Positions 24,205 through 31,607 of a stretch of DNA of 64,000 nucleotides are shown piece by piece. The notes under the pieces were generated by a model. It saw nothing but the letters and a program-made list of their open reading frames with translations. It was not told the origin of the DNA and searched no databases. Source of the DNA: Bradyrhizobium jicamae. Its GTDB lineage: Bacteria; Pseudomonadota; Alphaproteobacteria; Rhizobiales; Xanthobacteraceae. Location of the stretch: positions 112,001 through 176,000 of the forward strand of contig NZ_JAFCJX010000015.1 of assembly GCF_018130695.1 (NCBI RefSeq), written 5' to 3'. Numbering within the stretch: the first letter of the stretch is position 1; every line of letters starts with the position of its first letter. Made by a program: the position numbers and the translations under genes.

Positions 24205-24852
24205 GTGCGGCCGGTCGTTCGCCGCCTGCTCGGCCTGCTCGGCATCGCCGCGGCCCTCGTGTTCGGCGCAGTGGCGGCCGAGGCCCATCCGCACGTCTGG
24301 ATCACCGCCAAGAGCGAAGTGATCTACGCACCCGACGGGACCGTCACCGGTGTCCGCCATGCCTGGACCTTCGACGAGATGTTCGCGACCTATGCGCTGC
24401 AGGGCACGGAGTCCAAGACCAAGGGCGTCTACACCCGCGAGGAGCTGGCGCCGCTGGCCCAGACCAATGTGGAGTCGCTGAAGGAGTTCGCCTACTTCAC
24501 CTTCGCCAAGGCTGACGGGAAGAAGCAGAAGTTCTCCGAGCCGGTCGACTACTACCTCGAATACAAGGATACGGCGCTGACCCTGCACTTCACCCTGCCG
24601 GCGAAGACGCCGTTCAAGGCCAAGCAGCTGTCGCTCGAAGTGTTCGATCCGAGCTTCTTCATCGACTTCAAATATGCCGACAAGGATCCGATCAAACTCA
24701 CCGGCGTGCCGGCGGACTGCAAGATGCAGTTCATCCGGCCAGGCGACGGCACGGCCGCCGCGCAGAAGCTCGGCGAGCAGAATTTTGCCGGCGGCGACGG
24801 CGGCGGATTTGGCCTCATGTTCGCCAACAAGATCGTGGTGGATTGCCCATGA
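24205..24852 (+). CDS. DUF1007 periplasmic protein, ZevA-like
   Basis: A 215-residue protein starting with GTG one base after the peptidase stop. The N-terminus is a signal peptide (VVRRLLGLLGIAAALVFGAVAAEA) and the mature protein starts HPHVWITAKSEVIYAPDGTVTGVRHAWTFDEMF, the hallmark of DUF1007. The HPHVW opening offers metal ligands at the very N-terminus of the mature chain. In Haemophilus the pair ZevA (DUF1007) and ZevB (NicO family) supports zinc acquisition; this gene overlaps such a NicO gene, so the same partnership is inferred. Zinc, nickel and cobalt remain open as substrates. Confidence 0.87.
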   Translation: MRPVVRRLLGLLGIAAALVFGAVAAEAHPHVWITAKSEVIYAPDGTVTGVRHAWTFDEMFATYALQGTESKTKGVYTREELAPLAQTNVESLKEFAYFTFAKADGKKQKFSEPVDYYLEYKDTALTLHFTLPAKTPFKAKQLSLEVFDPSFFIDFKYADKDPIKLTGVPADCKMQFIRPGDGTAAAQKLGEQNFAGGDGGGFGLMFANKIVVDCP

Positions 24853-25985
24853 TGATGTCCTCGCGCTTCGCTCGCGGTCTTGCGGCGTCCGTTGCGGTGC
24901 TGGCCGCCATGGTCGTGCTGGACAGCGCCATGCATGCCGTGCTGGCGCAGAATCCGTTCGGCGCACCGCGTGCAGCCGCCGAGCCGCAGGCCGGCGGCAT
25001 CGTCGGCTGGCTCTTGGCAAAGCAGTCCGAATTCTATCGGGAGATCTCCTCGACCATCCGCGCCGCCAAGACCGACGGCTCGGCGGTGTGGACGCTGCTC
25101 GCGATCTCCTTTGCCTACGGGATATTCCATGCCGCCGGGCCCGGTCACGGCAAGGCGGTGATCTCGTCCTATCTCGTCGCCAACCGCGAGACCGCGCGGC
25201 GCGGCATCGTGCTGTCGTTCGCCTCGGCGTTGCTGCAGTCGCTGGTCGCCGTGATCGTCGTCGGCATCTGCGCCTGGCTGCTCAATGCCACGGCGAAAAC
25301 CATGTGCGGGGCGGAGAAGGCGATCGAGATCGCCAGCTACGCCCTGATCGCGGCGTTCGGGGCCCGGCTGGTCTGGGTCAAGGGCGGCGGCTTCATCCGC
25401 GCGCTGCAGGTGCCGCGCCCGGCGCTGGCGGTGGCCGGGCATCGGCATGATCACGGCCATGATCATCACCATGGTCACGATCATCACCACCACGACCATC
25501 ATCACCATCGTGACACGCATGATCATCACGATCACGCCCACCATGATCACGGGCATGACCATGCGCATGCGCACGATGCGAACCATGTCCATGACGAGCA
25601 TTGCGGCCATTCACACGGCCCGACGCCGGATCAGCTCGCTGGTCCCGGCGGCTGGCAGCGCGGTCTCGGCGCGATCTTTGCCGTGGGCTTGCGGCCTTGC
25701 TCGGGCGCGATCCTGGTGCTGGTGTTCGCGCTGGCGCAAGGCCTGTTCTGGGCCGGCATCGCCGCGACCTTCGTGATGGGGCTCGGCACCGCGATCACGG
25801 TGGCGGCGATCGCCATCGTCGCCGTCTCGGCGCGCGGCATGGCGGAGAGACTGAGCGCGGCCCGCGACGGTGGCGGCATGCTGATCATGCGCGGCCTCGA
25901 ATTCGGTGCTGCCGGCCTGGTGCTGCTGTTCGGGATCGGGCTCTTGCTCGGCTACGTCGCCGCCGAGCGAGTGACGTGCTTCTAG
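24849..25985 (+). CDS. NicO-family metal transporter, ZevB-like, with a long His-rich loop
   Basis: A 378-residue membrane protein. After a leader-like N-terminus come helices with the NicO motif SFAYGIFHAAGPGHGKAVISSYLVAN (H-x-x-x-P-G-H-G-K), then a cytosolic or periplasmic loop of about 65 residues made almost wholly of His and Asp (residues ~200-265), then helices with RPCSGAILVLVFALAQG and GLGTAITV. The loop is long even for the family and should bind several metal ions. It overlaps the stop of the DUF1007 gene (ATGATGATG run). RcnA-type export of Ni/Co is the alternative to ZevB-type Zn uptake; the DUF1007 partner favours the latter. Confidence 0.87.
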   Translation: MMMSSRFARGLAASVAVLAAMVVLDSAMHAVLAQNPFGAPRAAAEPQAGGIVGWLLAKQSEFYREISSTIRAAKTDGSAVWTLLAISFAYGIFHAAGPGHGKAVISSYLVANRETARRGIVLSFASALLQSLVAVIVVGICAWLLNATAKTMCGAEKAIEIASYALIAAFGARLVWVKGGGFIRALQVPRPALAVAGHRHDHGHDHHHGHDHHHHDHHHHRDTHDHHDHAHHDHGHDHAHAHDANHVHDEHCGHSHGPTPDQLAGPGGWQRGLGAIFAVGLRPCSGAILVLVFALAQGLFWAGIAATFVMGLGTAITVAAIAIVAVSARGMAERLSAARDGGGMLIMRGLEFGAAGLVLLFGIGLLLGYVAAERVTCF

Positions 25986-25986
25986 A

Positions 25987-26385
25987 TCAAGCCGGCAGAT
26001 AGCCCTTGATCGCCGGCAGGAAGAAGATGGCGACATTGATCGCAAAGCCGATGTTCCAGAGGATCGAGCGCAGCGTCGGGCGGTTACCGACATAGGTGAA
26101 GACGTAGGCGATCCGCACGATCAGGAACAGCACCGCGAGTTCGTCGATCAGCCGCAACGAACCGAGCCGGAATTCGGCGAGCACCACCGCGAATGCGAAA
26201 AACGGAAAGGTCTCGATGCCGTTCTGGTGTGCGCCGAGCGCACGCGCCCGAACCGGATCCTGGAAGAAAGCGGGATCGCGCGGGTTGGCATTGTCGAAGC
26301 GGCGGATCGCCGTCAATTTTGCCGCCGCGAGCGTCAGCAGATAGAGCAGTACCGCCCCGAACACACACCATTCGGCAACCGTCAT
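25987..26385 (-). CDS. MAPEG family membrane protein
   Basis: A 132-residue protein with four predicted membrane helices, the size and layout of membrane-associated eicosanoid/glutathione metabolism proteins. NANPRDPAFFQDPVRARALGAHQNGIETFPFFAFAVVLAE carries the family's glutathione-contacting segment (N-x-x-E-T/F) and VGNRPTLRSILW closes the fold. ATG 26385 follows an AGGGGA site. It convergently abuts the NicO gene (one base between stops). In bacteria these act as glutathione transferases or peroxidases toward lipophilic compounds; its own substrate is unknown. Confidence 0.88.
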   Translation of the reverse strand: MTVAEWCVFGAVLLYLLTLAAAKLTAIRRFDNANPRDPAFFQDPVRARALGAHQNGIETFPFFAFAVVLAEFRLGSLRLIDELAVLFLIVRIAYVFTYVGNRPTLRSILWNIGFAINVAIFFLPAIKGYLPA

Positions 26386-26469
26386 GGTTCCCCTCATTTT
26401 TGGGAGCCAACCTAACCAACCCGGACGCGGCTTGACAAGGTTGCGCAACCGCGCGAAGCCCTGAGCATC

Positions 26470-27507
26470 ATGAGCACGGTCATTCCCTTCGAGAGCGCGA
26501 AAGCGGCCGCGGAAGCGAGGCCGGAGCGTGTCGGCGTCTTGCTGGTCAATCTCGGCACGCCAGATACGGCCGATGCCGCGGGCGTGCGGGTCTATCTCAA
26601 GGAATTCCTGTCCGATCCGCGGGTGATCGAGGACCAGGGGCTGCTGTGGAAGCTGATCCTCAACGGCATCATCCTGCGCGTCCGCCCCGGCCGCAAGGCG
26701 CGCGACTACCAGAAGATCTGGAACACCGCGAACAACGAATCGCCGCTGAAGACCATCACGCGCTCGCAGGCCGAGAAGCTGGCCGCCGATATCGCCGATC
26801 ACAAGCACGTCGTGGTCGACTGGGCGATGCGCTACGGCAATCCTTCGATCGAGGCGCGCATCGCCGCGCTGGCGGCACAGGGCTGCACCCGCCTGCTGGT
26901 GGTGCCGCTCTATCCGCAATATTCCGCCGCGACCTCGGCGACGGTTTGCGACGAGGTGTTTCGCGTGCTGGCCGCGATGCGCGCGCAGCCGATCCTGCGG
27001 GTGACGCCGCCTTACTACGACGACCCCGATTACATCGAGGCGCTGGCAGTCTCGATCAATGCGCATCTGGCGACATTGCCGTTCCAGCCGGAGTTGATCG
27101 TCGCGTCCTTCCACGGCATGCCGAAGAAATATGTCGAGAAGGGCGATCCCTACGAGGCGCAGTGCATCGCCACCACCAACGCGCTGCGCAAGCGGCTGGG
27201 GCTCGATCCGTCGAAGCTGATCCTCACTTTCCAGTCGCGCTTCGGCAATGACGAGTGGCTGCAGCCTTACACCGACAAGACCATCGAGAAGCTGGCGAAG
27301 GACGGCGTGCGGCGTATCGCGGTGGTGACGCCCGGCTTCTCCGCCGACTGCCTGGAGACGTTGGAGGAGATCGCGCAGGAGAACGCCGAGATCTTCAAGC
27401 ATGCCGGCGGCGAGCAGTTCGCCGCGATCCCCTGCCTGAACGACAGCGAGCCCGGCATGGACGTGATCCGGCAGCTGGTGCTGCGCGAGCTGCAGGGTTG
27501 GGTCTAA
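26470..27507 (+). CDS. hemH: Ferrochelatase
   Basis: A 345-residue cytosolic or membrane-associated enzyme that inserts Fe2+ into protoporphyrin IX, the last step of protoheme synthesis. The N-terminus GVLLVNLGTPD, the conserved LLVVPLYPQYSAATSAT, the catalytic histidine in LIVASFHGMPKKYVEKGDPY and the C-terminal FSADCLETLEEIAQEN are all family landmarks. It is divergent from the MAPEG gene; TTGACA at 26432 is followed at once by a perfect palindrome GGTTGCGCAACC (26439-26450), a possible regulator site near the promoter. Identification is secure. Confidence 0.95.
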   Translation: MSTVIPFESAKAAAEARPERVGVLLVNLGTPDTADAAGVRVYLKEFLSDPRVIEDQGLLWKLILNGIILRVRPGRKARDYQKIWNTANNESPLKTITRSQAEKLAADIADHKHVVVDWAMRYGNPSIEARIAALAAQGCTRLLVVPLYPQYSAATSATVCDEVFRVLAAMRAQPILRVTPPYYDDPDYIEALAVSINAHLATLPFQPELIVASFHGMPKKYVEKGDPYEAQCIATTNALRKRLGLDPSKLILTFQSRFGNDEWLQPYTDKTIEKLAKDGVRRIAVVTPGFSADCLETLEEIAQENAEIFKHAGGEQFAAIPCLNDSEPGMDVIRQLVLRELQGWV

Positions 27508-27677
27508 TCGTTAACGGGTCTGTGACCGCCCATTCAGCCGCCAACCATCTGGCGGCCGGCGAGACCGCTTCCTACGTAAGTGTTAGAAGAACAGCCGGCT
27601 GAACCGGCGGAACGGTCCTGCAGACCAATGCACGACCGTATGACCGGCGACGCTTTCTGCCGGCCCTGGAGGACTTT

Positions 27678-28676
27678 ATGACTGGTTTTGATATTTTCGC
27701 GATTGCCTTTGTCCTGCTCGTCATCATCACCCTGTTCGCCGGCGTCAAGACCGTTCCGCAAGGGTTCGACTGGACCATCGAGCGGTTCGGCAAATACACC
27801 CGCACGTTGTCTCCCGGCCTCAACCTGATCGTGCCCTATTTCGATCGCATCGGGCGCAAGATCAACATGATGGAGCAGGTGATCAGCATTCCCGAGCAGG
27901 AGGTGATCACCAAGGATAACGCCACCGTGACGGTCGACGGCGTCGCGTTCTACCAGGTGTTCGACGCCGCGAAGGCGAGCTACGAGGTCGCCAACCTCAA
28001 CCAGGCGATCACCGTGCTGACCATGACCAACATCCGCTCGGTGATGGGTTCGATGGATCTCGACCAGGTGCTGTCGCATCGCGACGAGATCAACGAGCGG
28101 CTGCTGCGCGTCGTCGACGCCGCGGTGTCGCCCTGGGGCGTCAAGGTCAACCGCATCGAGATCAAGGACATCGTGCCGCCCGCCGATCTCGTCGAGGCGA
28201 TGGGCCGGCAGATGAAGGCCGAGCGCGTCAAGCGCGCCGACATTTTGCAGGCGGAAGGCCAGCGGCAGTCGGAGATCCTGCGCGCCGAGGGCGCCAAGCA
28301 GGCGCAGGTGCTGCAGGCCGAGGGCCGCCGCGAAGCCGCCTTCCGCGACGCCGAGGCGCGCGAGCGTCTTGCCGAAGCCGAAGCCAAAGCGACGCAGATG
28401 GTCTCGGATTCGATCGCCAAGGGCGACGTCGCCGCGCTGAACTATTTCATCGCCGACAAATACATCAAGGCGTTTGGCCAGCTCGCGGAGTCGCCGAACC
28501 AGAAAGTGCTGATGCTGCCGATCGAGACCTCGAGCGTGCTCGGCTCGCTCGCCGGCATCGGCGAGATCGCCCGCGCCACGTTTGGCGAGAGCTCTGCTTC
28601 CGCGACCGCCGCTGCGCGTCGCGGCTCGGTGCCGCCCACGGGCCCGACGCCGCCAGCGGTGCCGCCGAGGACGTGA
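27678..28676 (+). CDS. qmcA: SPFH/band 7 (paraslipin, QmcA-like) protein
   Basis: A 332-residue membrane-anchored SPFH protein. One N-terminal helix (FDIFAIAFVLLVIITLFAGV) is followed by the band-7 domain (VPQGFDWTIERFGKYTRTLSPGLNLIVPYFDRI) and a coiled coil rich in Ala, Glu and Gln (residues ~185-240), with a Pro-rich tail. ATG 27678 is preceded by GGAGG. Such proteins oligomerise into ring- or cage-like assemblies around membrane proteases or microdomains. The adjacent NfeD gene, 27 bases on, is its regular partner, supporting the call. Confidence 0.9.
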   Translation: MTGFDIFAIAFVLLVIITLFAGVKTVPQGFDWTIERFGKYTRTLSPGLNLIVPYFDRIGRKINMMEQVISIPEQEVITKDNATVTVDGVAFYQVFDAAKASYEVANLNQAITVLTMTNIRSVMGSMDLDQVLSHRDEINERLLRVVDAAVSPWGVKVNRIEIKDIVPPADLVEAMGRQMKAERVKRADILQAEGQRQSEILRAEGAKQAQVLQAEGRREAAFRDAEARERLAEAEAKATQMVSDSIAKGDVAALNYFIADKYIKAFGQLAESPNQKVLMLPIETSSVLGSLAGIGEIARATFGESSASATAAARRGSVPPTGPTPPAVPPRT

Positions 28677-28703
28677 TAGCATCGCACTTGCAGAGGTCGT
28701 GTC

Positions 28704-29150
28704 ATGGCCGAGATGTTTTCGACATTGGGTACCTGGAACTGGCTGATCTTCGGGTTCATCCTGATGGCGCTGGAATTGGCGGCGCCCGGGGTGTTCATGT
28801 TCTGGCTCGGGCTGGCCGCGTTGCTGGTTGGCCTCGTGTCATTCGCGATCACGCCATCGTGGCAGACCCAGCTGTTGATGTTCGCGGTGTTTGCCGTCGC
28901 CGCGGTGCCGCTATGGCGGCACTTTGCGCGTAGCACGCGGCAGGCCAGCAAGAGCAACCCGTTCCTCAACAAGCGCACCGAGGCCCTGATCGGCCGTGAG
29001 TTCACTCTGGAAAAGCCGATCGTCGACGGCTCCGGCACGGTGCGGATCGACGACACCATCTGGCGCGTCGCGGGCCCCGATGCGCCCGCAGGAAGCCGGG
29101 TGAAGATCGTTCGTGCCGATGGTGCGAGCCTGACGGTCGCTGCGGCTTAG
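28704..29150 (+). CDS. NfeD family membrane protein
   Basis: A 148-residue protein: three hydrophobic helices (NWLIFGFILMALELAAPGVFMFWLG and following) then a small OB-fold domain (LIGREFTLEKPIVDGSGTVRIDDTIWRVAGPDAPAGSRVKIVRADGASLTV). This is the short NfeD form (NfeD1b) that lacks the protease domain. It acts at the membrane with its SPFH partner encoded just upstream. The pair is a standard stomatin-type operon. It is followed by a family A palindromic repeat. Confidence 0.92.
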   Translation: MAEMFSTLGTWNWLIFGFILMALELAAPGVFMFWLGLAALLVGLVSFAITPSWQTQLLMFAVFAVAAVPLWRHFARSTRQASKSNPFLNKRTEALIGREFTLEKPIVDGSGTVRIDDTIWRVAGPDAPAGSRVKIVRADGASLTVAAA

Positions 29151-29156
29151 CTTCTT

Positions 29157-29353
29157 CACCTCTCCCCGCTCTTCTGCGGGGAGAGGTCGGATCGCATCGG
29201 CAGATGCGATCCGGGTGAGGGGCATGGCGGGGCATCGCCGCAAAGATGACCCCTCCGACTCGCTGAACCACGAACGCCAATTGCGATAAATCATTGCGCG
29301 GAGAGAGCCCCTCACCCTAACCCTCTCCCCGTGAAGAACGGGGAGAGGGGAAT
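29157..29353. repeat. Intergenic palindromic repeat, family A copy 2
   Basis: It starts six bases after the nfeD stop with CACCTCTCCCCGCTCTTCTG and ends in ...ACGGGGAGAGGGG. Apart from small changes (for example one extra G in GGATCGCATCGGCAGATGC) it is the same as the element at 2521-2717, in the same orientation on the + strand. The outer parts pair with each other, so the element can act as a strong bidirectional stop between the convergent nfeD and hxlR genes. Confidence 0.85.
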
Positions 29354-29355
29354 GG

Positions 29356-29667
29356 TTAGAGCTGTGCCTTGCTCCATCGCTCCGCGAAGCGATGCAACGG
29401 CGTGAACGTCTGGAATAGCTCCCGGCCGAGATCAGTGAGCCGATAGCCATCGTCCGCCAGCTCCACGAACCCGGCCTCGCGCAGTTCCGTCAGCCGCGTC
29501 TGCAGGATCGTCGGCGAGGCTTCGTCGCAGGCGGTGCGCAGCGCGCGGGAGGTCAGCGCCGCTTCACGTAATTCCCAGATGATCCGCAAGCTCCAGCGGC
29601 GGCCGAGCAGGTCGAGCAGCGCCATGATCGGACGGCCGGAGCGCGAGCCGCGGACAGATTTGGCCAT
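29356..29667 (-). CDS. HxlR family transcriptional regulator
   Basis: A 103-residue winged-helix protein: RPIMALLDLLGRRWSLRIIWELREAALTSRALRTAC is the HxlR DNA-binding helix region, followed by PTILQTRLTELREAGFVELADDGYRLTDLGRELFQ, the wing and C-terminal helix. It lacks the N-terminal cysteine of redox-sensing members, so the ligand or signal is unknown. It is divergent from the carboxymuconolactone-decarboxylase-like gene, and the 73-base gap carries two perfect operator-like palindromes; autoregulation and control of the neighbour are likely. Confidence 0.9.
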   Translation of the reverse strand: MAKSVRGSRSGRPIMALLDLLGRRWSLRIIWELREAALTSRALRTACDEASPTILQTRLTELREAGFVELADDGYRLTDLGRELFQTFTPLHRFAERWSKAQL

Positions 29668-29687
29668 GAAGATCCCTCTTGCGCGCC

Positions 29688-29726
29688 GCTACAGATATTG
29701 TAGCGTGTTGCTACAGTATTTGTAGC
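29688..29726. promoter_or_regulatory. Twin HxlR-type operators
   Basis: Two perfect copies of GCTACA-N5-TGTAGC lie at 29688-29704 and 29710-29726; their centres are 22 bp apart, two turns of the helix, so two dimers would sit on one face. They lie between the divergent regulator and its neighbour, 20 and 14 bases from the respective starts. The pairing with the adjacent HxlR protein is inferred from position. Confidence 0.85.
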
Positions 29727-29740
29727 AAGAGGATCTGGCC

Positions 29741-30280
29741 ATGTCACGCATCGCGCCGCTCGAGCCGCCCTATGCCGCCGACATTCAACAGCAATTCGAC
29801 CGCATCATGCGCGGTGCGCCGCCGCTGATGCTGTTCCGCGTCATGGCCGGGCACGCCCGCGCCTGGGAGAAGTTTCGCGGCGGCAGCCTGCTGGACCGCG
29901 GGCCGCTGAGCTTGCGGGAGCGCGAGATCGTGATCGACCGCACCTGTGCGCTGAACCGCTGCGAGTACGAATGGGGCGTGCATGTCAGGGCGTTTGGCCA
30001 GGCCGCCGAGCTCACCGAGAAGCAAGTTCGCGCCACGGTGTTAAGCGACGCCGCCGATGCCTGCTGGTCGCCGGCGGAGCAGGCGATGATCGCAGCCGTC
30101 GATGCGCTGCATGCGCGGTCGACGTTGAGCGAGGCCGAGTTCGTGGCGCTCTCGGCGCATTATAATGCGGACAGGATTTTGGAGATCATCCAGCTCTGCG
30201 GCTTCTATCGCACGGTGTCGTATCTCGCGAACGCACTGGCGCTGCCGCTGGAGGAGGGGGCGGCGCGGTTTCCAAGGTGA
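29741..30280 (+). CDS. Carboxymuconolactone decarboxylase (AhpD-like) family protein
   Basis: A 179-residue protein of the CMD/AhpD-like fold. The segment REREIVIDRTCALNRCEYEWGVHVRAFGQAAELT holds the usual family helix and a cysteine followed by E-Y-E-W-x-x-H, which replaces the C-x-x-C of true AhpD; only one of the two redox cysteines is thus in place here. YADILEIIQLCGFYR near the end is typical. It may act as a single-Cys peroxidase helper or a decarboxylase-like enzyme. It sits under two HxlR-type operators, suggesting induction by an unknown signal, perhaps electrophiles, as for related HxlR targets. Confidence 0.87.
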   Translation: MSRIAPLEPPYAADIQQQFDRIMRGAPPLMLFRVMAGHARAWEKFRGGSLLDRGPLSLREREIVIDRTCALNRCEYEWGVHVRAFGQAAELTEKQVRATVLSDAADACWSPAEQAMIAAVDALHARSTLSEAEFVALSAHYNADRILEIIQLCGFYRTVSYLANALALPLEEGAARFPR

Positions 30281-30284
30281 ATTC

Positions 30285-30407
30285 GTAGGGTGGGCAAAGC
30301 GACCCCGTCACGCCGTAGCTCAACGAGCGAAGACGGAAGCGTGCCCACCATCACGAGCACGCCGGGGATGGTGGGCACGGCGCAAGTGCGCCTTTGCCCA
30401 CCCTACA
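30285..30407. repeat. Palindromic repeat, family J
   Basis: GTAGGGTGGGCAAAGCG at the left end is complementary to CGCCTTTGCCCACCCTAC at the right end, and an inner pair (CGTGCCCACCATC ... GATGGTGGGCACG) forms a second hairpin. I recall the GTAGGGTGGGCAAAG motif as widespread in Bradyrhizobium. It lies between two convergent genes, with no coding sequence. Confidence 0.8.
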
Positions 30408-30411
30408 AGGC

Positions 30412-31419
30412 CTACGCCACGCCCGCACGCAGCAGATCATGCAAATGGATGATCCCGACCGGTTTCTTCGCGTCGGTCACGATCAGCGTGGTGATCTTTG
30501 CCGAGTTGAGAATCTCCACCACCTCGCCGGCGAGCGTATCGCGGCCGACGGTCTTGGGATCTCTTGTCATGACCTCGTCGACGGTTAGCGTCATCAGATC
30601 CGGCCGCATATGCCGGCGCAGATCGCCGTCGGTGATGATGCCGGCGATCAGGCCGCGGGCGTCGACGATGCCGACACAGCCAAAGCCTTTCGCGCTCATC
30701 TCGACCAGCGCCTCCGACATCTTGGTGCCGAGCGGCTTCAGCGGTACCTTGTCGCCGCCATGCATGAGATCGCGCGTATACTTCAGCATCGCGCCGAGCT
30801 TGCCGCCGGGATGCAGCACGCTGAAATCCGTTGAGGTGAAGCCGCGGCCTTCGAGCAGCGCGATCGCCAGCGCATCGCCGAGCGCCAGCATCATCAGCGA
30901 CGAGGTGGTCGGCGCCAGATTGTGCGGGCAGGCCTCGCGCGCCTTCGGCAGCGTGAGCTGCACGTCCGCGGCCTTGCTCAGCGTGGAGTCCTTGTCCGCG
31001 GTCATCGCGATCAGCGGAATGCCGAAACGTGCGGCATAGGCGATCAGGTTGCGCATCTCCGGCTGCTCGCCGGACCATGACAGCGCCAGGATCACGTCGT
31101 CGGGCGTGATCATGCCGAGATCGCCGTGGCTCGCCTCCGCCGCATGGACGAAGAACGCCGGCGTGCCGGTCGAGGCAAACGTCGCGGCGACCTTGCGGCC
31201 GATGTGACCTGACTTGCCGAGCCCGGTGACGATCAGCCGACCCTTGGCCTTGCGGACGAGATCGGTGGCCGCCGTGAAGGGCGCGCCGAGATCGGACTGC
31301 AGCGCCGCCGCGATCGCGGCGACGCCGCTTCCTTCCGCATCGAGCGTGCGGAGCGCCGATTGAATGGCATCGTCGTTGCGGCCGGATGATTTGGTCATCA
31401 GCGGTTTCGGTTTGGCCAT
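30412..31419 (-). CDS. kdsD: Arabinose-5-phosphate isomerase (KdsD/KpsF/GutQ)
   Basis: A 335-residue SIS-domain enzyme followed by two CBS domains. It interconverts ribulose-5-phosphate and arabinose-5-phosphate, the first step toward Kdo for lipopolysaccharide. The SIS motif is visible as GKGRLIVTGLGKSGHIGRKVAATFASTGTPAFFVHAAEASHGDLGMI (residues ~60-110) with the catalytic glutamate in AEASHGD; GRGFTSTDFSVLHPGGKLGA and two CBS units (from ~210 to the end) complete it. ATG 31419 was chosen because the conserved part starts there. It is divergent from a beta-barrel gene. Confidence 0.93.
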   Translation of the reverse strand: MAKPKPLMTKSSGRNDDAIQSALRTLDAEGSGVAAIAAALQSDLGAPFTAATDLVRKAKGRLIVTGLGKSGHIGRKVAATFASTGTPAFFVHAAEASHGDLGMITPDDVILALSWSGEQPEMRNLIAYAARFGIPLIAMTADKDSTLSKAADVQLTLPKAREACPHNLAPTTSSLMMLALGDALAIALLEGRGFTSTDFSVLHPGGKLGAMLKYTRDLMHGGDKVPLKPLGTKMSEALVEMSAKGFGCVGIVDARGLIAGIITDGDLRRHMRPDLMTLTVDEVMTRDPKTVGRDTLAGEVVEILNSAKITTLIVTDAKKPVGIIHLHDLLRAGVA

Positions 31420-31514
31420 GTCGGGTTCCAGGGAGGCGCGATGCGCCCGGGGCGTCTCCCTTAGCACGGCCCCGGCAGCGATGCGACGCGCGGCGGGCGG
31501 CCCTCAACCGGTCA

Positions 31515-31543
31515 TTAACCATAATTGTTTTAACTCCATTAAC
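31515..31543 (+). promoter_or_regulatory. CtrA-like TTAA half-sites upstream of the barrel gene
   Basis: TTAACCAT (31515-31522), TTAAC (31530-31534) and TTAAC (31539-31543) fall within 30 bases of each other. TTAACCAT is a known CtrA half-site in alphaproteobacteria, but no pair shows the standard TTAA-N7-TTAA spacing, so this is only a hint that the adjacent genes are under cell-cycle control. Confidence 0.3.
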
Positions 31544-31607
31544 GACGATTTCCGGTCCGGCTGGAGTTCGTCATGCAAGTCGATGAATTTGTTGGAGTAT
31601 TTCCATC

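Noticed and set aside
31515..31543. A bona fide CtrA operator upstream of the beta-barrel gene
   Set aside because: TTAA half-sites are present but none shows the TTAA-N7-TTAA spacing, so it is listed only as a low-confidence site, not as a finding.
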